Below, in pieces: positions 6,395 to 12,551 of a stretch of DNA of 12,551 nucleotides. The notes below the pieces were generated by a model. It did no database searches. It was not told the DNA's origin and saw only the letters and a list, made by a program, of their open reading frames with translations. Both the position numbers and the translations under genes were made by a program. This stretch comes from CG-Epi1 sp964634895. GTDB taxonomy: Archaea; Thermoplasmatota; Poseidoniia; MGIII; CG-Epi1. The first letter of the stretch is position 1; each line of letters begins with the position of its first letter. The DNA is taken from NCBI GenBank assembly GCA_964634895.1, contig CAZWJS010000035.1:1-12551 (forward strand). The letters are read 5' to 3'.

Positions 6395-7300
6395 TTATCC
6401 GAATATTCTTTTCCAAAAGCTAGGCTTGTTAGCTTTTATTTCAGCCATAAGGTTAATTCTAGAATCAACTGCAGCCATAAAGTTAGGATTTATTTCAAGA
6501 GCTTTGTCAAATGCGCTCAGAGCTTCTTCTCTTTTCCCGAGGGCTTTCCACAATACAGTTCCTTTGTTTACCCAAGTATCAACGACGTAAGGGTTCAATT
6601 CCAGTGCAGCTTCAAAAGCTTCTAATGATTTTTCAGGTTGTTCTAATGCATACAAAATGTTACCCTTGTTACGATGCAAAGTATCATCATTTTGATGTGA
6701 TTTAAGAGCAAGTTCACATATTCTCAAGGCAGCCTTGTGATTACCCTTCTTTCTTAATACTAGAATTAAATCATTATGAGCTTCTTTCATTTCACTATTG
6801 AATTGTATTGCTTTCTTCAGACATTTTTCTGCATCATCATATTTTTGGATAAGCATTTTTGCATAACCTTTGTTGTACCAAGCCTCAGCATCCTTTGAGT
6901 TCAATCTAAGTATTGCATTCCAGCACTTGTCCGCTTTTCCAAACTTCTTTAACTTAGTAAGAAGAATTCCCATCGATTTCCATCCATCAATGTCTTTAGG
7001 ATTATTTTGAGTAGCCATATGGTATGAACGTATGGCATCTTCATATTCTCCTAGTAATTCACAAACCTCTGCTTTTCCTTTTAATGCTTCAGGATTCTTA
7101 GGATTATTTTTTAGAACGGTTTCAAAAGTATTCCGTGAATTTTCAGGATCACCCAGCTCATATTGTACTTTTCCAAATGCTATTCTTGCTTTAACATCTC
7201 CCGAATTTTCTCTGAGGATTCCATCTAGTAAATTATATGCGCCATCTAGATCTCCATTGTAGAGTAAATCATCCAGTGTTTTTTTCCAATTTGCAGCCAT
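6395..7300 (-). CDS. TPR-repeat protein, about eight repeats (301 aa)
   Basis: The protein is built almost wholly of tetratricopeptide repeats, helical hairpins that form protein-docking surfaces. Repeat ends are marked by NNPKNP (65-70), NNPKD (99-103), LNSKD (133-137), FNSEM (167-171), SHQND (201-205), LNPYV (235-239) and INPNF (270-274). The period is 34 residues, with 35 for the last unit. About eight units fill residues 1-273. No signal peptide or membrane segment is present, so it is a cytoplasmic scaffold. The last residues, NKPSFWKRIFG, form a short aromatic-basic tail that could touch a membrane or a partner. The ATG is three bases after the V4R stop, and the AAGG of that stop region serves as ribosome binding site, so it is the third gene of the GTPase operon. 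Its binding partner is unknown; the GTPase and V4R proteins are the obvious candidates. Confidence 0.85.
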   Translation of the reverse strand: MAANWKKTLDDLLYNGDLDGAYNLLDGILRENSGDVKARIAFGKVQYELGDPENSRNTFETVLKNNPKNPEALKGKAEVCELLGEYEDAIRSYHMATQNNPKDIDGWKSMGILLTKLKKFGKADKCWNAILRLNSKDAEAWYNKGYAKMLIQKYDDAEKCLKKAIQFNSEMKEAHNDLILVLRKKGNHKAALRICELALKSHQNDDTLHRNKGNILYALEQPEKSLEAFEAALELNPYVVDTWVNKGTVLWKALGKREEALSAFDKALEINPNFMAAVDSRINLMAEIKANKPSFWKRIFG

Positions 7301-7303
7301 TTT

Positions 7304-7753
7304 TTACCTTTTCTTGAACTTGAAGAGCCTGTTCTCTTCACCTACCATCTCTTCTACCACACTATAAGGTTGTTGTAGGAGCCCTTCTAGTACTCCAGTT
7401 AAGCATCCTGCAGTGAAATCACAGTTATTTTCAGCACCAATAATCCCAATTTCTAGAAGATTTTCCAATTTTATTACAATATTTTCTTTGTCTGAATCTA
7501 TTACAAATAAATGTCCTAAACCAGCTTCAGCCCATGCTTGGTTTAGAACCATATCTAAATCTTCAGTCCCCATTTCAACATAGTTGATAGATAAAGTAGA
7601 TCCTACGGTATGGCCACATTTGAATAGAATTTCTCTGGCTCTTTCAGAGCCAACAGTTTGCAGTTCACTCCAGAGTGTACCAAGGAAAGTACTAGGAAGT
7701 ATTAGTATATCTGATGTTTGAACGCCAATGTCAGTATCGTAAAAATCATCCAT
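7304..7753 (-). CDS. V4R-domain protein (Bet3/TRAPP-related fold)
   Basis: This 149-residue protein matches the V4R (4-vinyl reductase, COG1719) domain. It has an N-terminal helix bundle with a FKCGHTVGSTL turn (44-54) and a C-terminal signature CDFTAGCLTGVLEGLL (111-126) followed by VVEEMVG. V4R domains bind small hydrophobic ligands, act as sensor modules, and share their fold and ancestry with Bet3 of the eukaryotic TRAPP tethering complex. The later cysteine pair common in V4R proteins (in the C-x-A-x-G-D-x-x-C region) is absent: here it reads EEMVGEENRLFKF, so only C111 and C117 of the usual set remain. The gene lies 14 bases after the Ras-like GTPase and three bases before the TPR gene. 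That context suggests a regulator or partner of the GTPase, which is inference. No good ribosome binding site precedes the ATG. Confidence 0.75.
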   Translation of the reverse strand: MDDFYDTDIGVQTSDILILPSTFLGTLWSELQTVGSERAREILFKCGHTVGSTLSINYVEMGTEDLDMVLNQAWAEAGLGHLFVIDSDKENIVIKLENLLEIGIIGAENNCDFTAGCLTGVLEGLLQQPYSVVEEMVGEENRLFKFKKR

Positions 7754-7765
7754 GGGCTTTAGCCC
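7754..7765 (-). repeat. Short perfect inverted repeat between GTPase and V4R genes
   Basis: GGGCT and AGCCC are separated by two bases and fill nearly all of the 14-base gap, ending directly at the V4R start codon. A small hairpin here could affect V4R translation or coupling to the GTPase. It is short enough to be chance. Confidence 0.35.
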
Positions 7766-7767
7766 TT

Positions 7768-8307
7768 TTATGACATTCCCTCAACCATGCTTTCAGATAT
7801 ATTTTGGAAAGCTTCACCAACGTTACGTCCATCTTTTGCAGATGTCATCATAAATGGTGCGTTGAGTTTCTTTGATACTTCAGACATTTCTTTCTCTCCA
7901 AACAATGCCTTGTCCATCAAGTCACATTTATTTGCTAAAAGAACTACAGGTATCTCCCCGGTGACTTGCATCAAAGTTTTAATCCAGTCAATTGTAGACA
8001 ACAAAGTTTCTCGGCGTGTAATATCACAAACAATCATAGCTCCTTCTGAACCTCTGTAATATGCTTGTTTAACATTACCTAGTGTTTTCTGTCCAGCAAC
8101 ATCCCATATCATTAGAGTCACATCAATATCAGGTTTTGCACCGCCTGATCTGAGTTGAATTTCTTTCTTAACAATTTTTGCTCCAATTGTAGTCAAATAT
8201 TTGTCATCAAATGCATTAATAACGAAACGTCTGATTAGACTAGTCTTGCCTACGGCGGGATCGCCAAGTACAACGATTTTCTTTGATACTTTCTTAGCTG
8301 CCATCAT
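7768..8307 (-). CDS. Ras/Rab-like small GTPase (179 aa)
   Basis: This is a small GTPase with all five G motifs: G1 GDPAVGKTS (15-23), G2 threonine in TTIG (39-42), G3 WDVAGQ (68-73), G4 NKCD (126-129) and G5 TSAK (155-158). The glutamine of G3 matches Ras Q61, so GTP hydrolysis should be normal. AYYRGSEGAMIVCDIT (82-97) closely follows the pattern of eukaryotic Rab proteins. The C-terminus (ESMVEGMS) has no cysteine, so lipid anchoring by prenylation is not expected. A TTG at 8316 is in frame, but I chose the ATG at 8307. It has GAGGT at 8316-8320 at ideal spacing, and the TTG overlaps that site; a second ATG at 8304 is also possible. It heads an operon with the V4R and TPR genes. The cellular role is unknown: polarity, signalling or membrane organisation are possibilities. 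Confidence 0.92.
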   Translation of the reverse strand: MMAAKKVSKKIVVLGDPAVGKTSLIRRFVINAFDDKYLTTIGAKIVKKEIQLRSGGAKPDIDVTLMIWDVAGQKTLGNVKQAYYRGSEGAMIVCDITRRETLLSTIDWIKTLMQVTGEIPVVLLANKCDLMDKALFGEKEMSEVSKKLNAPFMMTSAKDGRNVGEAFQNISESMVEGMS

Positions 8308-8315
8308 GGTTTTCA

Positions 8316-8320
8316 ACCTC
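8316..8320 (-). promoter_or_regulatory. Ribosome binding site that fixes the GTPase start
   Basis: GAGGT on the minus strand lies eight bases before the ATG at 8307. An alternative TTG at 8316-8314 overlaps it, so the site argues for ATG initiation. Confidence 0.65.
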
Positions 8321-8345
8321 GAGACTTACTGACTACTGTCACTCT

Positions 8346-8357
8346 ATTTAATATTAA
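8346..8357 (-). promoter_or_regulatory. TATA-like box of the GTPase-V4R-TPR operon
   Basis: The minus strand reads TTAATATTAAAT, centred about 44 bases before the GTPase ATG. A start of transcription about 26 bases downstream would fall near 8325, leaving a leader of about 18 bases that includes the GAGGT site. Promoter, leader and ribosome binding site are therefore mutually consistent, and the operon need not depend on fpg transcription. Confidence 0.55.
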
Positions 8358-8369
8358 TCAACATTTTCG

Positions 8370-9158
8370 TTATATTTTCTGTTTATTTTCACAAATATGC
8401 GTACTTCTTTGGCCAACAATGATTCTAGTTATAGGTTTTTTGCAGTGTGGACATGGTTCTCCAGTCTTTCTAAAAATTTGTAATTTTTTCCAAAATTCAC
8501 CTTTTTTACCTTCTGGTCCTTGAAATGTTAGAAAGGTGGTTCCACCATAGGAAATTGCTTTCCTTATTATGTGTCTAATTGAAAGAAACAGTATTTTTCT
8601 TTCATTTGAATTTAGTGTGTTTGCCTTACGTAATGGGTGTATACTTGCTCTAAAAAGTATTTCATCAGCCAAATAGTTACCTATCCCTGCTATGAATCGT
8701 TGATTAAGCAATAAGGGTTTGATCATTCCACTTCTGCTATCAAGTAATTTTTCAAATTTCTTTTTCGTAAAGTTTTGGCTCAAAGGTTCTATTCCTAAGT
8801 GCCCTACTATTTTTTTAATGTCATTTGTGACCCATACCTTTCCAAATTTTCTAAAGTCCACTAGACAAAGTTTTTTTTTATTGGTGAAATTAAATTCTAC
8901 TGTAGTATACTTAGGTGTTTCCTGATTAATATCTATTCGTCCAGTCATTCCTAGATGAATAATAATATTTGTTTTCTCTAAGTTGATGATAAGATATTTT
9001 CCTCTTCTATCAAAACCGGCAATCTTCTGTTTTTGGATTTTATGAAGATTCGCTGTTGAAGCATTGTTCCAAAATATTTTCCCACCGCAGATTTCCCACC
9101 CATCTATTAGCTTGGGCAATCCAGTTCTATAGGAATCAACTTCAGGTAATTCTGGCAT
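8370..9158 (-). CDS. mutM: Formamidopyrimidine/endonuclease VIII-type DNA glycosylase (Fpg/Nei family)
   Basis: This base-excision-repair enzyme removes oxidised bases and cleaves the abasic site. The 262-residue length is close to E. coli Fpg (269). The start MPELPEV supplies the catalytic proline and glutamate. The conserved lysine is K54 in RRGKYL, HLGMTG (68-73) and DFRKFG (101-106) are DNA-contact loops, and the H2TH segment includes IAGIGNYLADEILF (156-169). The C-terminal zinc finger retains C236, C239 and C256 plus the DNA-contacting R251 (GQRSTH), but the fourth cysteine position is a lysine (K259 in CENKQ). The family is mainly bacterial and uncommon in archaea, so an origin by transfer is likely, though its AT-rich composition looks like its neighbours. 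It diverges from cysS. The Fpg versus Nei substrate preference cannot be fixed by eye, so the symbol is tentative. Confidence 0.9.
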   Translation of the reverse strand: MPELPEVDSYRTGLPKLIDGWEICGGKIFWNNASTANLHKIQKQKIAGFDRRGKYLIINLEKTNIIIHLGMTGRIDINQETPKYTTVEFNFTNKKKLCLVDFRKFGKVWVTNDIKKIVGHLGIEPLSQNFTKKKFEKLLDSRSGMIKPLLLNQRFIAGIGNYLADEILFRASIHPLRKANTLNSNERKILFLSIRHIIRKAISYGGTTFLTFQGPEGKKGEFWKKLQIFRKTGEPCPHCKKPITRIIVGQRSTHICENKQKI

Positions 9159-9177
9159 AATATCAGTCAGGCGTGAT

Positions 9178-9187
9178 AGTTTTAATC
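9178..9187. promoter_or_regulatory. Central TATA-like element shared by divergent fpg and cysS
   Basis: AGTTTTAATC (GATTAAAACT on the other strand) is the only AT-rich block between the two genes. Its core centre at 9183 lies 25 bases from the fpg ATG (9158) and 23 bases from the cysS GTG (9206), so it is placed to drive leaderless transcripts in both directions. TATA boxes are near-symmetric, so direction would depend on flanking BRE sequences. This is inference from spacing alone. Confidence 0.45.
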
Positions 9188-9205
9188 TCCTGTCCTTGTA
9201 AACTT

Positions 9206-10624
9206 GTGCTTAGATTCTATAATACTGCCACTAGAGACGTTGAAATCTTTAATTCTATTGAGGCAGGTAAAGTTAGTATGTATGTTTGTGGTTTAACGGT
9301 CTACAATGATATGCATTTGGGACATGCAAGGACTTACATTGCTTTTGATACGATACGCCGTTGGCTTCAATTTTTAGGTAACGATGTCAGGTTTATTCAG
9401 AACCACACAGATATTGATGACAAGATTATTCAGCGTTCAATTGAGGAAAATATATCAGCTAGGGAAGTAGCTAACAAGTATATAGAAAGGACTACAGAAG
9501 ATTTAGAAAAATTAAATGTTCAAATTGCTACTGAAATGCCTAAAGCCACAGACTTCATTGAACAGATGCAGTCAATAATTTCAGATTTAATAGACAAAGG
9601 CCATGCATACGTTGTAGAACCAATTGCAGGTGCACTTTCATCAGATGTTTATTTTGATGTCTTGTCTGCATCAGACAAATTTGGTACTCTTACCGGTCAA
9701 AAAATTGATGATATGGAGGCTGGTGCAAGGATTGCAGTCGACGTTAGAAAGCGTCATTCAGCTGATTTTGTACTATGGAAAGGAGCTAAGCCAGATGAAC
9801 CATATTGGGATAGTCCATGGGGCATAGGAAGACCAGGTTGGCATATTGAATGTTCAGCAATGTCGCTGAATCTCTTAGGAAAAAAATTTGACATACATGG
9901 AGGTGGAATTGATTTGAAATTTCCACATCATGAATCGGAGATTTTGCAAACTGAGAGCCACACAGGACATACTCCAATGGCTAATTACTGGATTCATTCG
10001 GGCCATTTGACAGTTAACAAGGAGAAAATGTCTAAATCATTAGATAATTTTTTCTTGGTAAGGGACGTTATGAAGGAATATAGTGCAGAAACATTGCGCT
10101 TTTATTTCCTTAATGGCCATTATCGTTCTCCTATTGATTTCAGTGATTCAAATTTAATGGAGTCTGAATCCGCTTATAGAAGATTAGAGAGAACTTATGA
10201 TAGAGTCAAGAATATGGATTCTTATGGCGATGCGAATCCAAAAGAATTGGAAATGTCACTTTCTAATTTTGTAAAATCCTTTGAGGAGGCTATGAATGAC
10301 GACTTTAATACTCGAGAGGCTTTAGCTTCTTTTTTCCAATTATCACGAGTTGTAAATGGCTATGAGGTTGATAATTTATCTTTAGGTATTAAAGAAAAGA
10401 TAGTTGAAGTTTTTGATAGTTATGGCAAAGAAGTTTTAGGTTTATTTAATGTACAATCTATCAATTCGGACTTTAAATCAAAAATTGAATCTTTGATATC
10501 TGTTAGGGAAGAGGCACGAGTTTCAAAAGATTGGGCCAAATCAGATGCTATAAGAGATGAACTGAAAGATCTCGGAGTTATAATAGAAGATTCACCTGAA
10601 GGCACTAAGTGGCGTCAGATTTAA
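9206..10624 (+). CDS. cysS: Cysteinyl-tRNA synthetase
   Basis: This class I synthetase charges tRNA-Cys with cysteine. I chose the GTG at 9206, giving 472 residues starting (M)LRFYNT, because the family normally begins with a LxLYNT-type strand. The in-frame GTG at 9173 would add 11 unconserved residues and run over the shared promoter. The HIGH motif is HLGH (37-40) and the KMSKS motif is exact (274-278). The active-site zinc ligands known from E. coli CysRS are all present: C28 (YVCG), C216 (HIECSAMS), and H241 and E245 in FPHHESE. The C-terminal helical anticodon-binding part ends DSPEGTKWRQI. The length is normal (E. coli 461). The direct charging route is therefore present; whether the SepRS route also exists cannot be seen here. 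It diverges from fpg and converges with a surface protein, sharing four bases (TTAA). Confidence 0.96.
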   Translation: MLRFYNTATRDVEIFNSIEAGKVSMYVCGLTVYNDMHLGHARTYIAFDTIRRWLQFLGNDVRFIQNHTDIDDKIIQRSIEENISAREVANKYIERTTEDLEKLNVQIATEMPKATDFIEQMQSIISDLIDKGHAYVVEPIAGALSSDVYFDVLSASDKFGTLTGQKIDDMEAGARIAVDVRKRHSADFVLWKGAKPDEPYWDSPWGIGRPGWHIECSAMSLNLLGKKFDIHGGGIDLKFPHHESEILQTESHTGHTPMANYWIHSGHLTVNKEKMSKSLDNFFLVRDVMKEYSAETLRFYFLNGHYRSPIDFSDSNLMESESAYRRLERTYDRVKNMDSYGDANPKELEMSLSNFVKSFEEAMNDDFNTREALASFFQLSRVVNGYEVDNLSLGIKEKIVEVFDSYGKEVLGLFNVQSINSDFKSKIESLISVREEARVSKDWAKSDAIRDELKDLGVIIEDSPEGTKWRQI

Positions 10625-12551
10625 CTTTCTAATTTTTCTTTCTTTCTATAGTTATAGCCAATGATAAGCATAACAGATGCTATTGGCATCAATAAAGTTG
10701 AGAATTCAGGGATAGCAGCCCAGTCTGCAGCTCCTCTGTCATTACGTCCATCTTCAACAAGTGTTATTCCGCCTTGATTATCATTATCTACATATGATCC
10801 CGCAGCCCAAGTTCCACTATCTATTACATGATCTCTATCAGCATTATCAGTAGCTAAGGCATCAGTCCCTGAGCCTGTATTCCAGCAGACTGCATCAATT
10901 ACCCATGCTTTATCAGCCCAGTCAGCAGCAGGTGAAGAGTCATCACTTTGATCATTATCTCCATCTGCATCAATTAGATATACACAATCAACATTTCCAA
11001 CATCATAACTGTTTTGACAACCAAAGTTTTGCAAGGTCCCTCCTTGAGAATTAGCCATTAAACTTCCTACTCCAATATTGTTACATCTAACTAATCCATC
11101 ACCACTATCTGTATCATCCGAAGACCAAAGTTCTAGACCACTAGACGCGTAAGCGTTGTCACCAGTATTATAGAGCCTAAATTGGTTATTGTCATAATCA
11201 ATGAATTTAAGCATAACTCCACCAGCAAATGCAAATCTTTGGTAACTTAAGATTCTAACATCATCTATTTCACCATTAAAATCAGAAGAAACTAAATCAG
11301 TAGACCCAACGTAAAATTTACGTGTGCTTGGGTTTGCTTCAAAGAGTACATCATCATTATTTTCTACAACTCTTTCACCATTTACGTAAATGTCAATATT
11401 GTCATTGCTACCATCGTGTGTAACAGCAATATGATTCCATTCATTAACTGCTATATTTACACCTGATGTTGATTTACGGTCATCAGGGCCACAAGAGTCA
11501 TGACATACAACAATTTCTTCTCCAAAGAAAAGGTGAACTGATAACTCATCTTCGCTATCTTCACTATCTAAATTACCAATGAAGAAGATTGCACCATCAT
11601 TAGCAGTGTTAGTGTTAACCCAAGCTTCGATGCTCCAACCCCCTGTTAGGAACGACGCACCAAGTTGAGTTCCTGTAGATTCTAGGTAATCACCAGTCCC
11701 ATCAAAAGCAACACAATCACCAAAGCAACCACTCACACTTCCTCTAGTGGGGTCGCCACCTGTTGTAAAATCTCTTCCATTACTACTTGAGTCACTATAA
11801 TCTGAGTTAAAGTTCCAATAACCTTCTGTGCCTGAACCAGCTCCAGAGTATCTACTCATTCCTTCAGATATACTAAATTTAGTGGATGTGTCTTCTTCGC
11901 CATTCCATCCAACAATGTGAATCCAGTAATCTCCTTCAACAGTTTCAAGTTCAAGTTCATTACCTCTAGCAGCAGCCTCAATAGCTACACCATCAGACCA
12001 TTCCCAATCGTTCTGAGAAATTCCGGTCCATTCTTTGATAACACGTAGTGTGATTATACCGTAGTGGCCTTTAATTTCAATCATCATTTCAGCACCGATA
12101 TCCATTCCTATAGATGAATAACCGGTTAGGTGGTCATTGTCAGTGTCGATTAGAACATAAATGGTATCTTCATTACTCAATACTGGTAAGGGCGCAGATT
12201 CTTGATTTGAAACACCTGCAGGCTCTGTGTCACTAGTTGATCCAGTTTCAAGATCAGGCATTGTCTTAGCACCGGATGAAGGGACAGTTATTCCGTTTAG
12301 AACATTGCCATATACACTCATGTACATGTAATAGTTTTGATTGTATTTAGTAGAAACGTATTCATTTAGATTTATGTGTTCAGAATCAGCTGATGCCACT
12401 TTATCCTGTATTTTTACTATCTCATCCCAATCACCAAAATACCCATCAATAGAAATTAAGTTTCCTTCAGCATCAGAATTTGAATAGTCAATGTTCGATT
12501 CAATATTTTCAGAAATTGACAAGGTTTCGCCGTTTAAACTATATATTGAAT
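10621..12551 (-). CDS. Large LamG / lamin-tail-like surface protein with PEF-CTERM-like anchor, 5' end cut by window
   Basis: The frame is open through the right edge. A TTG at 12522 could be read as a start, but at least nine more codons lie upstream without a stop and no signal peptide is seen, so I treat it as partial. Numbering from that TTG, residues about 22-200 form a beta-rich region starting SIDGYFGDWDE and including IYVLIDTDNDHLTGY, similar to CBM9/DOMON-like surface modules. Residues about 234-430 form a LamG/concanavalin-like jellyroll (EGYWNFNSD; GGWSIEAWV; WNHIAVTHDG; GEIDDVRI). Residues about 437-598 resemble a lamin-tail domain and include the Asp-rich loop DADGDNDQSDD, a possible calcium site. 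The end is IPEFSTLLMP (604-613), a hydrophobic segment and YRKKEKLES, a PEF-CTERM-like sorting signal. It probably binds glycans or polymers at the cell surface; the target is unknown. Confidence 0.85.
   Translation of the reverse strand, partial: SIYSLNGETLSISENIESNIDYSNSDAEGNLISIDGYFGDWDEIVKIQDKVASADSEHINLNEYVSTKYNQNYYMYMSVYGNVLNGITVPSSGAKTMPDLETGSTSDTEPAGVSNQESAPLPVLSNEDTIYVLIDTDNDHLTGYSSIGMDIGAEMMIEIKGHYGIITLRVIKEWTGISQNDWEWSDGVAIEAAARGNELELETVEGDYWIHIVGWNGEEDTSTKFSISEGMSRYSGAGSGTEGYWNFNSDYSDSSSNGRDFTTGGDPTRGSVSGCFGDCVAFDGTGDYLESTGTQLGASFLTGGWSIEAWVNTNTANDGAIFFIGNLDSEDSEDELSVHLFFGEEIVVCHDSCGPDDRKSTSGVNIAVNEWNHIAVTHDGSNDNIDIYVNGERVVENNDDVLFEANPSTRKFYVGSTDLVSSDFNGEIDDVRILSYQRFAFAGGVMLKFIDYDNNQFRLYNTGDNAYASSGLELWSSDDTDSGDGLVRCNNIGVGSLMANSQGGTLQNFGCQNSYDVGNVDCVYLIDADGDNDQSDDSSPAADWADKAWVIDAVCWNTGSGTDALATDNADRDHVIDSGTWAAGSYVDNDNQGGITLVEDGRNDRGAADWAAIPEFSTLLMPIASVMLIIGYNYRKKEKLES
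10633..10647 (+). terminator. T-rich terminator of cysS
   Basis: TTTTTCTTTCTTTCT starts eight bases after the cysS stop, with no hairpin. It suits archaeal oligo-T termination. The opposite strand of the same bases encodes the basic tail of the convergent surface protein. Confidence 0.5.

Noticed and set aside
7754..7769. GGGCT-TT-AGCCC followed by TTTT as a plus-strand intrinsic terminator
   Set aside because: No plus-strand gene reaches this position, and archaea do not need hairpins for termination. It is kept only as a minor inverted repeat.
9173..9205. CysRS start at GTG 9173
   Set aside because: The 11 extra residues (MIVLISCPCKL) are not typical of the family, and the codons run over the shared promoter element. 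GTG 9206 restores the usual LRFYNT start.
12520..12522. TTG as the true start of the LamG surface protein
   Set aside because: The frame stays open to the window edge with ordinary protein-like codons, and no signal peptide follows the TTG although the protein has a cell-surface anchor. The gene is therefore cut by the window.

Overview
The window looks like a gene-dense stretch of an uncultivated, AT-rich marine euryarchaeon, most likely Marine Group II (Poseidoniales) or a close relative such as Marine Group III. The archaeal signs are an MCM replicative helicase, the exosome cap protein Csl4, a METTL5-type RNA methyltransferase, a Ras-like GTPase, and surface proteins with C-terminal sorting-type anchors. 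TATA-like boxes sit about 23-30 bases ahead of several start codons, which implies leaderless or very short-leader mRNAs. The lineage call is inference from protein style and context, because no rRNA gene is present.

Layout. Positions 2-157 (+) hold the C-terminal end of a biotin-dependent acyl-CoA carboxylase carboxyltransferase subunit. It is followed by two tiny genes joined by an ATGA overlap (190-360 and 357-539, +) and a large cell-surface protein of about six PKD/Ig-like domains with a C-terminal anchor (573-2537, +). Convergent to this is a long minus-strand block, read from 9158 down to 2528: a bacterial-type Fpg/Nei DNA glycosylase; a Ras/Rab-like GTPase, a V4R-domain protein and an eight-repeat TPR protein in one tight operon; MCM; a METTL5-like methyltransferase; Csl4; and a small PKD membrane protein. 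Cysteinyl-tRNA synthetase (9206-10624, +) diverges from fpg across a very short shared promoter. It converges by four bases on a large LamG/lamin-tail-like surface protein (10621 to beyond the right edge, -) that ends in a PEF-CTERM-like anchor.

How the genes fit together. The minus-strand block mixes information processing (MCM, RNA methylation, exosome, DNA repair) with a GTPase-V4R-TPR module. V4R domains are related to Bet3, part of the TRAPP complex that acts on Rab GTPases in eukaryotes, so a Rab-like GTPase directly beside a V4R protein is the most suggestive candidate system here. The second strong oddity is a DnaJ-type CxxCxGxG / CxxCxG zinc knuckle inserted in the N-terminal domain of MCM. 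Several other zinc sites (Csl4 ribbon, Fpg finger, V4R cysteines) have lost ligands. No gap longer than 300 bases lacks a gene. I saw no tRNA, rRNA, CRISPR array, insertion sequence or phage gene.
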